Source of the DNA: Lachnospira multipara ATCC 19207
GTDB lineage: Bacteria > Bacillota > Clostridia > Lachnospirales > Lachnospiraceae
Direction: 5' to 3'
Length of the DNA stretch: 64,000 nucleotides
Assembly: GCF_000424105.1 (NCBI RefSeq)
Contig: NZ_AUJG01000003.1
Span: 124,001-188,000 of the forward strand
Shown: piece after piece, positions 24,208 to 33,617 of the stretch
How the letters are laid out: every line of letters begins with the position of its first letter
How positions within the stretch are numbered: the first letter of the stretch is position 1
The notes under the pieces: generated by a model
Databases searched by the model: none
The model's input: the letters and a program-made list of their open reading frames with translations, nothing else
Told to the model about the DNA's origin: nothing
Program-made: the position numbers and the translations under genes

Positions 24208-24909
24208 ATGGCAACAAAACAAAAAGTAATGATCGTAGATGATGATGAGAATATTGCCGAATTAATCTCACTTTATCTAACAAAGGAGTGCTATGAGACA
24301 CTTATAGTTTATGACGGAGAAAGCGCTCTTTCTCAGTTTCAGACTTTCAAGCCAAATCTAATTATCCTTGATTTAATGCTTCCAGGCATGGATGGCTATC
24401 AGGTTTGTCAGGAAATTAGAAAGCATAGCAACACACCAATCATTATGTTATCTGCAAAGGGGGAAACCTTCGATAAGGTCTTAGGACTTGAGCTTGGCGC
24501 TGATGACTACATGATTAAACCATTTGAAACTAAGGAATTAGTGGCAAGAGTTAAGGCAGTGCTTCGTCGCTACCACCTTCCACAGCTTTCTCTAGCAGAA
24601 AACTCTAATTCAAAATGTGTTGAATACCCAGACCTTACAATTAACCTAGACAACTACGCTGTAAGCTATGCTGGCAGCAATATCGATATGCCACCTAAGG
24701 AAATTGAATTACTTTATTTCCTTGCAGCTGCACCAAATCAGGTGTTTACAAGAGAACAGCTACTAGATAATATCTGGGGTTATGAATATGCAGGAGATAC
24801 ACGTACAGTAGATGTACACGTTAAAAGAATTCGTGAAAAGATAAAGGACAATGACCACTGGGCCCTTGAGACCGTTTGGGGTATTGGATACAAATTTGTT
24901 GTAAAATAA
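24208..24909 (+). CDS. OmpR/PhoB-family response regulator
   Basis: The 233-residue regulator has a receiver domain with acidic pocket VDDDEN and the phosphoacceptor Asp in LIILDLMLPGMDG at about residue 54. Lys in MIKPFETKEL completes the active site. The winged-helix DNA-binding domain follows, with REQLLDNIWGYEY and DTRTVDVHVKRIREKI. GGGG-type ribosome binding sequence precedes ATG 24208. The cognate kinase gene follows after 23 bases. It begins 20 bases after mutS2, so it may share that transcript. The stimulus and targets are unknown. It is a full-length, ordinary member. Confidence 0.93.
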   Translation: MATKQKVMIVDDDENIAELISLYLTKECYETLIVYDGESALSQFQTFKPNLIILDLMLPGMDGYQVCQEIRKHSNTPIIMLSAKGETFDKVLGLELGADDYMIKPFETKELVARVKAVLRRYHLPQLSLAENSNSKCVEYPDLTINLDNYAVSYAGSNIDMPPKEIELLYFLAAAPNQVFTREQLLDNIWGYEYAGDTRTVDVHVKRIREKIKDNDHWALETVWGIGYKFVVK

Positions 24910-24932
24910 GACATTAACGGGAGAATACTAAT

Positions 24933-26375
24933 ATGCGCTATAAAATGCTTTATAAACATATTTTGATATATGTGCTAATTACTGCCTGTAGCCTAATTTT
25001 AGTTAATACTGTATGTTACAAAACTCACTACACCAGGGAGTACCATTACTATGCAGAGAATATGTATTCAATGGCAACCCAGATATCTAGTGAATATGCC
25101 CTAGACTATTTTAGTGAATCACATTTACGTGAAATTGAGCTAGAATTAGCGACTATTTCTAAGCTTGACGGCACTCGTATCATTTTCATAGAACCAAATG
25201 GAACTGTGGTACTTGATACAGAATATGATAATAGCAACAGCAGCGATTCAAATGTGCTCTACACCGTAGAGGGCTTTGATTATAGCAAGTTAAAGGGAAG
25301 ACACACGGAATATAGCGATTTTTATGGAACTTTTGACAGTCCCGCAATCACAGTATATGCGCCAATAACCTACACCTATGAAATTAAAGGTTACGTAGTT
25401 ATTAGCATGCCAGAATCCGTGGTGCAAGATAGAGTTGATGCCACCTTTAACATAAACTACATCACCCTAACAATCGTGCTTGTGCTAACCCTTGCCTTTT
25501 TGATAGTCTACTTTATTCAGGTTCACAAGCCTCTTAAGAAGATTATCAAGGCAACGGAAGAATATGGTAAAGGTAATTTTGACTACAAGATTAATATTAA
25601 AAATACCGACGAAATCGGTAGGTTAAGCTCTTCCCTTGAATATATGGCAAATCAAGTTGGAGATATGGATATGTTCCAGCAAAAGTTCCTATCCAATATT
25701 TCCCATGATTTTAGATCGCCTCTTACCTCAATTAAGGGCTATCTTGAAGCCATTGAAGATGGAACAGTTCCACCAGAAATGATTAAGAAATATATTCGAA
25801 TAATTCTATTTGAAACAGATAGACTTACTAAATTAACTAGTAACATTTTAACTCTTAACGAACTTGACCCTAAGAGTGTGCGCCTTGAGATTACAACCTT
25901 TGATTTAAATTCCATCATAAGACACACCGTTGAAACTTTTGAAGGAAAATGTAAACAAAGACACATAAACTTCTCAATAATTTACGCAAGCTCTAAGGAA
26001 TTAGTTAAGGGAGATAAATCAAAGATTGGTCAGGTTATTTATAACTTAATTGATAATGCTATTAAATTTAGCCCAGACCACTCAACCATTGCAATTACCG
26101 TTAAGGAACGAGGCGAGAAAGCCTTTGTTTCTGTAAAGGATCACGGTTGTGGAATTCCAAAGGAAAATCTTGATAAGATTTTTGATAGATTCTACAAATC
26201 AGATGCTTCAAGAGGTAGAGACAAAAAGGGTTCAGGCCTTGGCCTTTCAATTACCAAAGAAGTTATTGCAGCCCACGATGAAAACATCGATGTAATCAGT
26301 ACAGTAGGTGTCGGTACAGAATTTACCTTCACCCTTGAACTAGCAAAGAAGTCCAATAGTTCCTTTCTAGATTAA
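24933..26375 (+). CDS. Membrane sensor histidine kinase
   Basis: This 480-residue kinase has a membrane span at about residues 8-25 and an extracellular sensor domain (about 26-170). A second span (IVLVLTLAFLIVYFI) and a HAMP domain with EYGKGNFDYKINIKNTDEI follow. The HisKA domain has the phosphoacceptor His in NISHDFRSPLTSIKGYLEAI, and the HATPase shows N (YNLIDNAIKFS), G1 (DHGCGIP) and G2 (GSGLGLSI) boxes. It pairs with the response regulator 23 bases upstream. The sensor domain has no motif I recognise, so the signal is unknown. A terminator follows at 26382. Confidence 0.93.
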   Translation: MRYKMLYKHILIYVLITACSLILVNTVCYKTHYTREYHYYAENMYSMATQISSEYALDYFSESHLREIELELATISKLDGTRIIFIEPNGTVVLDTEYDNSNSSDSNVLYTVEGFDYSKLKGRHTEYSDFYGTFDSPAITVYAPITYTYEIKGYVVISMPESVVQDRVDATFNINYITLTIVLVLTLAFLIVYFIQVHKPLKKIIKATEEYGKGNFDYKINIKNTDEIGRLSSSLEYMANQVGDMDMFQQKFLSNISHDFRSPLTSIKGYLEAIEDGTVPPEMIKKYIRIILFETDRLTKLTSNILTLNELDPKSVRLEITTFDLNSIIRHTVETFEGKCKQRHINFSIIYASSKELVKGDKSKIGQVIYNLIDNAIKFSPDHSTIAITVKERGEKAFVSVKDHGCGIPKENLDKIFDRFYKSDASRGRDKKGSGLGLSITKEVIAAHDENIDVISTVGVGTEFTFTLELAKKSNSSFLD

Positions 26376-26381
26376 AAATAT

Positions 26382-26416
26382 GCGAGCAAAGAGATTATCT
26401 CCTTGCTCGCTTTTTA
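26382..26416. terminator. Intrinsic terminator between convergent genes
   Basis: GCGAGCAA and TTGCTCGC arms (26382-26389 and 26403-26410) are followed by TTTTTAT. It ends the kinase transcript and, being flanked by A-rich sequence on the other side, may also serve the convergent dnaQ-like gene. Confidence 0.85.
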
Positions 26417-26436
26417 TATGTCCTTTTTTCATAAAG

Positions 26437-27138
26437 CTATCTACCGTAATTTGATAAAATCCCATCAATAGCCTTTGAAGCCTCACTCTTAGTAAATTCT
26501 TCTATAGGCTTTTCAAGAGTCAGATTGTGCTGTGCACAAAGGGATGAAAGAAATCTAATCTGGGCAGCCGTAATAGGTGATGTCTTCTTTATTGAATAAA
26601 AGACCTCCTCTGCTCCATTAATTAATTCCTCATCACTAGTTAATGCCGCCAACTTTTCATAAAGTCTAAAAGCACTAATGGCATCATCATAGGCTCTATG
26701 AGAATGTCCTGGATCTATATTAAAGTAAGCACATAAATCCACTAATTTTCTTGAGGGAAGCTCTGGCAATAACTTTCTTGCGATTTTAAGAGTATCAATA
26801 ACCTTATTAGGTATATTTTTATTATTAGCCTTAGCTGCCACCTTTAAAAAGCTATAATCAAAGGCAACATTGTGACCTAAAATCACATCGTCCCCTATAA
26901 ATTCCACTGCATCTCCAATTATCTCTTCAATGCTTGGCTTACCAATTAAATCGAGAGGTGTAATTGAAGTAATATCTATAATTCTCTGGCTAAGCTCTGT
27001 GTCAGGATTCACTAGCTGATTAAAAGTTGCAACAACTTCCCCCTCCACAATTCTTGCCATGCCAATTTCAATAATCTTGTCGTTACTAGGATCAACCCCA
27101 GTAGTTTCAAGGTCTAGGGCAACAAATCTCTTTAGCAT
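26437..27138 (-). CDS. DnaQ/PolC-like 3'-5' exonuclease (DEDDh)
   Basis: The 233-residue protein opens with FVALDLETTGVDPSNDKIIE (DEDD motif I, Asp and Glu). It has GHNVAFDYSFL (motif II) and PGHSHRAYDDAISAFRL (motif III with His and Asp), so it is the exonuclease domain of the epsilon/PolC type. A C-terminal extension of about 45 residues (SPITAAQIRFLSSLCAQHNL) resembles a small SAP/DUF-like module of unknown role. AAGGAG precedes the start. It lies 27 bases after nth in the operon trmD-nth-dnaQ-like. It could act as a proofreading or repair exonuclease; the exact partner is unknown. Confidence 0.88.
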   Translation of the reverse strand: MLKRFVALDLETTGVDPSNDKIIEIGMARIVEGEVVATFNQLVNPDTELSQRIIDITSITPLDLIGKPSIEEIIGDAVEFIGDDVILGHNVAFDYSFLKVAAKANNKNIPNKVIDTLKIARKLLPELPSRKLVDLCAYFNIDPGHSHRAYDDAISAFRLYEKLAALTSDEELINGAEEVFYSIKKTSPITAAQIRFLSSLCAQHNLTLEKPIEEFTKSEASKAIDGILSNYGR

Positions 27139-27165
27139 ACTTTCTCCTTACAAATATATTCCCAC

Positions 27166-27804
27166 TCATGAAAGCTTCTTATCCTTTGACTTACAAATAT
27201 TATTTAGAAAACACTTATCGCAAAGGGGCTTTCTTGCCACACAAATCTCCCTACCAAAAGTAATAATCTGGATGTTATATAAAATCCAATGGTCCTTTGG
27301 CAAAACCTTCATAAGCTCAAACTCAATCTTTTCAGGGTCCGTTTCCTTAGTAAATCCAAGTCTATTAGAAATCCTCTTTACATGAGTATCCACCACAATA
27401 CTTGGATCATTGAAAATGTTACCCCTTATGACATTGGCTGTCTTTCTTCCAACTCCTGCAAGACTAGTTAAGTCCTCTAGCTTGCTTGGCACCTCGCCAT
27501 TATATTTCTCCAACAAAATCTTAGCTGTGGCAATAATGTTCTTTGCCTTATTGTGATAAAAGCCAACGGAATGGATATCCTTTTCAAGCTCCTTTAAGTC
27601 AGCCTTTGCAAAATCAGAAACTGTCTTATATTTCTTAAAAAGCTCCTTAGTAACTAAATTGACACGCTCGTCTGTACACTGAGCCGACATCATAGTAGCC
27701 ACTAATAACTCCCAAGGGCTATTGTAATTTAAACTAACCCTATAATCCCTTCCATAATGCTCATCTAAAAGAGCTAAAATCTCCTTGGTCCTTTTAGTCG
27801 CCAT
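27166..27804 (-). CDS. nth: Endonuclease III (DNA glycosylase/AP lyase)
   Basis: The 212-residue protein has the helix-hairpin-helix LAGVGRKTANVI with catalytic Lys, the catalytic Asp in IVVDTHVKRISNRLG, and a C-terminal iron-sulfur ligand set CVARKPLCDKCFLNNIC (Cx6Cx2Cx5C). It removes oxidised pyrimidines and cuts the abasic site in base-excision repair. The ATG overlaps the trmD stop by one base (TAATG), indicating translational coupling. Length and motifs are standard for the family. Confidence 0.97.
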   Translation of the reverse strand: MATKRTKEILALLDEHYGRDYRVSLNYNSPWELLVATMMSAQCTDERVNLVTKELFKKYKTVSDFAKADLKELEKDIHSVGFYHNKAKNIIATAKILLEKYNGEVPSKLEDLTSLAGVGRKTANVIRGNIFNDPSIVVDTHVKRISNRLGFTKETDPEKIEFELMKVLPKDHWILYNIQIITFGREICVARKPLCDKCFLNNICKSKDKKLS

Positions 27805-28514
27805 TAATTTTTCCTTTCTTCTGGATGATCTTTTAAGTACGCCTCATAAAGATCTGGTCTAAAGCGCTTTGTCCTCTCTAAAGACTTCTCATGTCTCCAT
27901 TCATCGATTTTGGCATGATGTCCTGAAAGTAATACCTCCGGCACCTTTTTGCCTCTAAATTCCACAGGACGTGTGTACTGAGGGTATTCTAATAAGCCAT
28001 CAGAAAAGCTCTCAGTTTCAGCGGAAACATCGTTATTAAGGACTCCCGGCACAAGTCTTGAGACAGAATCAATAACTACCATAGCCGCAAGCTCACCACC
28101 TGTAAGCACATAGTCTCCAATAGAGATATAGTCTGTAACTATCTCCTCTAGGGCTCTCTCATCAATACCCTCGTAGTGTCCACAAAGAATCACTAATTCC
28201 TCTTCCTGTGCTAATTCCTTAGCCTTTGCCTGTGAAAATGTTTCTCCCTGTGGAGTCATATAAACCACCCTTGGCTTTGTTCCCTTAGTGACAATATTTT
28301 CATAACACTCCACAACAGGACCCGGCTGCATTACCATTCCGGCTCCACCACCATAAGGATAGTCATCCACCTTAAGGTGCTTGTCGTGAGTATAGTCTCT
28401 TATATCCACCGCATTAACTGAGAGGATACCTTTATCTATTGCTCTGCCTGTAATACTAGTATTAAGGGCATCCATAATCATCTGGGGAAATAATGTTAAA
28501 ACATGAAATTTCAT
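27804..28514 (-). CDS. trmD: tRNA (guanine-37-N1)-methyltransferase
   Basis: The 236-residue SPOUT methyltransferase starts [20 protein letters not shown]. It carries the trefoil-knot cofactor site in [20 protein letters not shown] and [20 protein letters not shown]. It methylates N1 of G37 in tRNAs reading CNN codons, which prevents frameshifting, and it is essential. In most Firmicutes it follows rpsP, a KH-domain gene and rimM. Here it starts its own transcript and is coupled to nth and a dnaQ-like exonuclease. The divergent location is worth noting, but the protein is ordinary. Confidence 0.97.
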   Translation of the reverse strand: MKFHVLTLFPQMIMDALNTSITGRAIDKGILSVNAVDIRDYTHDKHLKVDDYPYGGGAGMVMQPGPVVECYENIVTKGTKPRVVYMTPQGETFSQAKAKELAQEEELVILCGHYEGIDERALEEIVTDYISIGDYVLTGGELAAMVVIDSVSRLVPGVLNNDVSAETESFSDGLLEYPQYTRPVEFRGKKVPEVLLSGHHAKIDEWRHEKSLERTKRFRPDLYEAYLKDHPEERKN

Positions 28515-28564
28515 AAATTCCTCCGTATCTAAACTTAGTTAGAGCTTAGTCCAACTGATTAAAA

Positions 28565-28599
28565 ATGCTAAAGCCCTCGCACACCAAGAACTTTAGCAT
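28565..28599 (-). terminator. Intrinsic terminator of the SGNH hydrolase gene
   Basis: Arms ATGCTAAAG and CTTTAGCAT (28565-28573 and 28591-28599) are followed on the minus strand by TTTTTAA. It separates the SGNH gene from trmD downstream. Confidence 0.8.
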
Positions 28600-28653
28600 C
28601 AATTTCTAAATATTATCAAGTATTCATCGGAATCTTTTTCACCGATTAGTTTA

Positions 28654-29526
28654 TTACTGTAAACATTCTGCAAGCTTATTAAGTAAGAATGGATAGTAGT
28701 CAGGCTTAAGTTCATAACCTGCATTAGTCATATCTGATGATAAATGACCTGTTGAATCCTTAAAGGCATCTGCAATATTAACGAATGTATAACCGTTAGA
28801 GCTTGCACCCTCGCTTAATAAATTGTTATATGTATCAATATCTGCCTGATTAGCATTATGAGCATCATCATATGTCTGACTAATTGGTGTTACTGAAAGT
28901 ACCACAATACTAGCACTTGGTAACTTCTCTTTAAGTGATGCTACTAACTGAAGCATATACTGATATGCATCATTAGAAGATCTTGTACCATAGTTGAAAT
29001 CATTAAGACCAACCATTACATAAACAACACTTGGATTAATAGCTGCAACTGAGTCAACAAAACCTGCTGCCTTATCTGTTGTCATATTAGCATCTGTTAC
29101 TACATTAGTTGATGCTGCGTATCCATAATGGCTAATACCACTAATTACTGAGTCTCCAAGGAATGCTGCATTCTCATAGAAAGCACTTGATGTATAAGAC
29201 TCACTTGTTGCTGTTGCTGATACTGAATAGCTATTACCAGTTGTTGCTGCTGCAGTTGTTTCTGTCTCAGACTCTGTTTCAGCCTCTGTCTGTGCTTGTG
29301 TTTCTGTTACAATTTCTGTAGTTGCCTCTGCAACTGCTGTAGTCTCTTTATTGTTTGTAGACTTAACTGACTTTTTAGTTAATACACTAGTAAATACAAT
29401 TGCAAGTACAACAACTAGAATCGCCAAACCCCCACCTATAATATACTTCTTAAACTTGTTCCAAGTTCTCATCTTACGGTTAATCTTAATCTTAGCTTTA
29501 CCCCCGTTGTTATTATCCGTAGCCAT
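28654..29526 (-). CDS. Membrane-anchored SGNH/GDSL-family hydrolase
   Basis: The 290-residue protein has a basic N-terminus and one membrane span at about residues 30-50 (YIIGGGLAILVVVLAIVF). A Thr/Glu/Ala-rich linker (about 60-95) follows, then an extracellular SGNH domain. The catalytic Ser lies in FLGDSVISGISHYG, the oxyanion Asn in MVGLNDFNYG, and a late acidic region (YELKPDYYPFL) may take the place of the DxxH block. I do not see the usual His clearly there, so activity is likely but not certain. ATG 29526 is chosen for GAGGA at 9-base spacing; a GTG at 29544 also opens the frame. It probably deacetylates a cell-wall or plant glycan. It is monocistronic, with a terminator at 28565. Confidence 0.78.
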   Translation of the reverse strand: MATDNNNGGKAKIKINRKMRTWNKFKKYIIGGGLAILVVVLAIVFTSVLTKKSVKSTNNKETTAVAEATTEIVTETQAQTEAETESETETTAAATTGNSYSVSATATSESYTSSAFYENAAFLGDSVISGISHYGYAASTNVVTDANMTTDKAAGFVDSVAAINPSVVYVMVGLNDFNYGTRSSNDAYQYMLQLVASLKEKLPSASIVVLSVTPISQTYDDAHNANQADIDTYNNLLSEGASSNGYTFVNIADAFKDSTGHLSSDMTNAGYELKPDYYPFLLNKLAECLQ

Positions 29527-29618
29527 TATAAAAAATCCTCGCACTTCTTCTTATTTCGGTTAGGTTAAGTTAATAATATCTTAGGGCCTAACGATGACAT
29601 TTGCCTAAAAAAACAAAT

Positions 29619-29651
29619 GGTAGTGAATTAGATTTTGTCCAATTCACTACC
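29619..29651 (-). terminator. Intrinsic terminator of the GH13 gene
   Basis: Perfect arms GGTAGTGAATT and AATTCACTACC enclose 11 bases. On the minus strand ATTTGTTTTTTTA follows, so it terminates the GH13 transcript. Confidence 0.85.
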
Positions 29652-29656
29652 CTATT

Positions 29657-31771
29657 TTACCACCTTAAGCGTCTTAATACAACTGCTGATGTCTTTCTAA
29701 GTCCAATATCTAGCCATCCGTTCTTTAAATGATATCCTAGCTTATCGGTACTATATCCATTTTCAAAAGTAACCATTATCTGTTCCACGTCATCATCATA
29801 TGAGAAGCCAGCCTCTACTAAGGATATTCTAACTCTTCTTTCATCCTCGCTGTTATTAATAATAACCACTGCTGAATCTTCCCTTGTAAACCTTGCATAG
29901 GATAAAATGTTATGCTCTGAGTAAAGTGGCTTATAAGAGCCCGTTCTAAACACCTGATTTTCATTATGCATCTTAATAATATCCCTATGAAAAGCTATTA
30001 ATTCCTTATCTTCACTTCCCCATGGATAAGTTCTTCTATTATCTGGATCTGTAAATCCACAGACTCCCGCTTCATCTCCATAGTAAATAGTCGGTGCTCC
30101 AGGCCATGTAAACTGCATTACCACCGCTTCTTTAAAAACGGCTTTGTTTACATTTTCAGAAGCCTTCTCAGGACCAAGGCTAGCAGTTCTACCTACCATT
30201 CTATTAGTTCTTGTAAGGAATCTAGAATGGTCGTGGTTTGAAAGCTCATTCATGGAAATCATATAGCTTTGATGGCCCATTCTCGCCATGTTATGTCTCA
30301 TTGCCCCAAAGAAATAATCAGGATTTCCCACAGAATCTGCCCTAAACTCATCACTGTGCTTTTCCATACCAGTTAAAAACCAAGTAATAGGCTCCATAAA
30401 GGCATCGTAGTTCATAATGGTATCCCACTGATCTCCCTGCAACCAGTCATAAGAATCGCCATAATTTTCAGCCAAAATAATGGCATTAGGATTAGCCTTC
30501 TTAACCACCTTTCTAAATTTTCGCCAAAACTCGTGGTTATAATCAGCGCTATGTCCTAAGTCTGCTGCAACGTCAAGTCGCCATCCATCAACATTGTAGG
30601 GTGGTGAAACCCATTTTTTACCAATATTTAAAATGTATTCCTCTAGCTTCTTTGACTCTTCGTAATTTAGTGTTGGCAAAGTATCATGACCCCACCAACC
30701 GTCGTAAGAATCATTATCTGGCCACTGATTACTATAAAACTTAAAGAAAGAATTATAAGGACTTTCTGCAACCTCGTAGGCACCCGTTTCATATTTTGTA
30801 TTAGAAGAGCTATATAAATGCTCTCTATCTAGCCACTTATTAAAGGAACCGCAGTGATTAAACACGCCATCAATAATGACCTTCATACCTCGCTTATGAA
30901 CTTCCTTCATAAACTTTGCGAAAAACTCGTTACTAGCATCAAGGTTTTTCATATTAGTAACTCTATCAATAAAACGTGTGGCATGGGTGTTATCTTGATC
31001 TTCCTTATCAAGTAACTCACCCTTGTCAGACACAATAACTCCAAAGTGTGGATCAATATGATCGTAATCCTGTATATCGTATTTGTGATTAGATGGCGAT
31101 ACAAATATAGGATTAAGATAAATAACCTCAATCCCCAAGGACTCTAAATAATCGAGCTTATCAAGCACCCCTTGTAAATCGCCGCCATAAAACTCCCTAA
31201 CGCCCATGGCTGCAGGATATTTTCCCCAGTCCTTTACAGAAGTAACATGCTCTCCTATATAGCTATATTCGTCATCTAATACATCATTAGATTCATCTCC
31301 ATTGTAAAATCTATCCACGTAGATTTGGTACATAACTGCACCCTTCGCCCATGCAGGTGTTTTGAAACCTGGTGAAATTTGGAAATTATAATAAGGATTC
31401 AAATCTTTTGTTGCCCCGATTTGATTGTAATACCCGATTGCCTTACCAATTTCTACCTTAAAATAATAAAAGACCCTATCATTACCAACCTTTATCTTAG
31501 CCTCGTAATAATCAAATACAATGTCTGATTCTACTCTGTTCATGACATATTCCACATTATTAGCAACTAAGATTGCCCTATCAACATTAAACCTTCCTGT
31601 TCTTAAGCGAATAGCCACCTCGTCACCAGGCATTGGCTCTTCTGGTCTTCTATAATCTTTAGTTCCATCAGAAAATAAGTACTTAGTGTGTAGTGTAGGC
31701 TTTACACCGCACATAAATACAGCTTTCTTCTCCCAATCTGCTAGGTTTTCAAATGTTCTCATTAACCTCAT
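29657..31771 (-). CDS. GH13 alpha-amylase-family enzyme (neopullulanase/cyclomaltodextrinase type)
   Basis: The 704-residue protein has an N-terminal beta-sandwich of about 140 residues (CBM34-like). The GH13 barrel follows: GVFNHCG (region I), GWRLDVAADLGH with the nucleophile Asp near residue 396, ILAENYGD with the general acid Glu near 434, and ELSNHDHSRF with the transition-state Asp near 515. There is no signal peptide, so it acts in the cytoplasm. It likely hydrolyses imported maltodextrins, pullulan fragments or cyclodextrins; the exact specificity cannot be read. GGGGAG precedes ATG 31771. It has its own terminator. Confidence 0.92.
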   Translation of the reverse strand: MRLMRTFENLADWEKKAVFMCGVKPTLHTKYLFSDGTKDYRRPEEPMPGDEVAIRLRTGRFNVDRAILVANNVEYVMNRVESDIVFDYYEAKIKVGNDRVFYYFKVEIGKAIGYYNQIGATKDLNPYYNFQISPGFKTPAWAKGAVMYQIYVDRFYNGDESNDVLDDEYSYIGEHVTSVKDWGKYPAAMGVREFYGGDLQGVLDKLDYLESLGIEVIYLNPIFVSPSNHKYDIQDYDHIDPHFGVIVSDKGELLDKEDQDNTHATRFIDRVTNMKNLDASNEFFAKFMKEVHKRGMKVIIDGVFNHCGSFNKWLDREHLYSSSNTKYETGAYEVAESPYNSFFKFYSNQWPDNDSYDGWWGHDTLPTLNYEESKKLEEYILNIGKKWVSPPYNVDGWRLDVAADLGHSADYNHEFWRKFRKVVKKANPNAIILAENYGDSYDWLQGDQWDTIMNYDAFMEPITWFLTGMEKHSDEFRADSVGNPDYFFGAMRHNMARMGHQSYMISMNELSNHDHSRFLTRTNRMVGRTASLGPEKASENVNKAVFKEAVVMQFTWPGAPTIYYGDEAGVCGFTDPDNRRTYPWGSEDKELIAFHRDIIKMHNENQVFRTGSYKPLYSEHNILSYARFTREDSAVVIINNSEDERRVRISLVEAGFSYDDDVEQIMVTFENGYSTDKLGYHLKNGWLDIGLRKTSAVVLRRLRW

Positions 31772-31909
31772 AGGACACTTCTCCCCTTAGCTATATCTTT
31801 AAAATAATTTTATATCGTATAGTTAATTTTTTCAAGTTAAATCTAGGAATAATATGATAAATATATCGGATTTCAATCATAAACGCTCATTTAGAATATT
31901 AGAATAAAA

Positions 31910-32054
31910 AGAAAAAAGACGTGCCATAGCACGTCTCCTTACGTTCCCATTTCCTCTGAATAAATAAATCTGGGGGGATCGATTTATTCACGAGAAGGTA
32001 TTTCACTTATTATGGGGTGTAGCAAAAAATATATAATGTATTGGGGGTTTTTAC
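31910..32054 (-). ncRNA. Candidate small regulatory RNA with three C-rich motifs
   Basis: On the minus strand a perfect TATAAT box (complement at 32059-32064, weak -35) predicts a start near 32052. The transcript would carry CCCCC (32043-32047), CCCC (32014-32017) and a hairpin with CCCCCC in its loop (31972-31977; arms GAATAAATC and GATTTATTC). It would end at a strong terminator (AGACGTGC and GCACGTCT, 31917-31936, then UUUUUU). No ORF of note is present. C-rich single-stranded motifs that match Shine-Dalgarno sequences are typical of Firmicutes small RNAs such as RsaE. The 498-base gap 31772-32270 holds this element and the mgtE terminator; I see nothing else. Confidence 0.55.
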
Positions 32055-32229
32055 AGTTATTATAATAGCAAATCAGCAATCGAAAGTGTTACCAAACATA
32101 CCAAAAAAATTAAGATTTTTTTGGTAGTTATGCATAACTGTATCATGTATACAGAATACAATCCGTGATTTTTTGGCTATTTCAATCAAATTTGAATGAC
32201 TATTTTTTAACAAACCATCAAAAAAGTAA

Positions 32230-32250
32230 GGCTAGGTAAAAAACCTAGCC
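32230..32250 (-). terminator. Intrinsic terminator of mgtE
   Basis: GGCTAGGT and ACCTAGCC form an 8-base stem around AAAAA. On the minus strand TTACTTTTTT follows, 20 bases after the mgtE stop. Confidence 0.8.
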
Positions 32251-32270
32251 AAACTTTACACAATTAATTT

Positions 32271-33617
32271 TTATATTCTTAATAAGAATGCTGCTGTATT
32301 TAAATAAATTAGTAAACTACCTGCATCTACAATAGTTGTAATAACTGGTGAAGCCATAACAGCTGGGTCAAGCTTTAACTTAGCTGCAATTAAAGGTAGG
32401 ATTCCACCTACTGACTTAGCCATAACTACTGTACAGAACAGGGCGATACCAATTGTAATACCAACTAAATACTGACCTGGATACATAATCCAGATTCTAG
32501 CCACATCAAATACTGCCAAGAAGAAACCACAAATAACCGCTACTCTAGCCTCTTTCCACCAAACTCTATACCAATCCTTTGGTCTAATCTCTCCCATAGC
32601 AAGAGAACGAATAATAAGAGTAGATGCCTGACCACCGGCATTTCCGCCTGTATCAGTTAGCATTGGAATAAAGGAAATAAGAATTGGCATTGCAGTAAAG
32701 GCCTCCTGCCAACTAGCAAGTATTCCGCCACTAATCATATCTGTAATCATAAGCACCATAAGCCAAACAATTCTATTCTTAGCTAGCTTAATTACGGGTG
32801 TCTTAAGATAAGGTGTCTCTGATGGCACCATGGCACCCATTCGCTCAATATCTTCAGTTGTCTCTTCTGTCATGACATCCATGGCATCATCGTAGGTAAT
32901 AATACCTACTAATCTGTTCTCACTATCTACAACTGGCAAAGCAAGGAAGTCATACTTAGAAATTATCTTTGCAGCCTCTTCTTGATCTTCATCCGTTGTA
33001 ACAAAGATTACATTTTTAGACATAATCTCAGAAATCTTCTTATCAAGTTCTGAAACTAAAAGGGTCTTAACAGTTACTACACCCTCAAGAACTCTCTTGG
33101 CATCCATAACATAGCAAGTATAAATAGTCTCACTATCCTGACCATTTTCCCTAATATAGTCAATGGCCTCTCTTACAGTCATGTCCTCTTTTAAGCCAAT
33201 AAACTCAGGGGTCATAACACTAGCAGCTGAGTCCTTTTTATACTGCATAAACTGATTGATCGTATTTCTCATGTTAGGATCTGCTGTCTTTAGCACACGC
33301 TCTACAACTGTAGCTGGCATCTCCTCTAACATATCTACCGCATCATCTACTGCTAAATCATTGATAATACTATAAAGTTCCTGGTCTGTCATGGTCACCA
33401 CAAGGTGGTGCTTCATGTCTGTGTTAAATTCAGTGAATACATCTGCTGCCAAATCCTTTGGTAACATTCTAAAAACAACAGCTGCTTCTTCAGCTGGTGC
33501 CTCTTCAATAAAATTTGCTACATCCACTTCATTCATTTCTAGCAATTCTTTGCGCACATTAAGATACTCACGATTCTCTAATAGAGTCGTAAGTAGAACA
33601 TTTTTCTCATTCATCAT
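32271..33617 (-). CDS. mgtE: MgtE-family magnesium transporter
   Basis: The 448-residue protein has the MgtE N domain (NEVDVANFIEEAPAEEAAVV and MLPKDLAADVFTEF) and two CBS domains (about 135-255, with VMTPEFIGLKEDMTVREAI). Five membrane helices follow, with the pore motif PMLTDTGGNAGGQASTLIIR. It is a Mg2+ channel gated by Mg2+ binding to the cytoplasmic domains. ATG 33617 is the only reasonable start because an in-frame stop lies just upstream. No Shine-Dalgarno sequence stands at normal distance, and the ATG sits in a possible stem (CTTATG with CATAAG). The long leader with an upstream ORF suggests translational control. There is no canonical M-box. Confidence 0.95.
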   Translation of the reverse strand: MMNEKNVLLTTLLENREYLNVRKELLEMNEVDVANFIEEAPAEEAAVVFRMLPKDLAADVFTEFNTDMKHHLVVTMTDQELYSIINDLAVDDAVDMLEEMPATVVERVLKTADPNMRNTINQFMQYKKDSAASVMTPEFIGLKEDMTVREAIDYIRENGQDSETIYTCYVMDAKRVLEGVVTVKTLLVSELDKKISEIMSKNVIFVTTDEDQEEAAKIISKYDFLALPVVDSENRLVGIITYDDAMDVMTEETTEDIERMGAMVPSETPYLKTPVIKLAKNRIVWLMVLMITDMISGGILASWQEAFTAMPILISFIPMLTDTGGNAGGQASTLIIRSLAMGEIRPKDWYRVWWKEARVAVICGFFLAVFDVARIWIMYPGQYLVGITIGIALFCTVVMAKSVGGILPLIAAKLKLDPAVMASPVITTIVDAGSLLIYLNTAAFLLRI

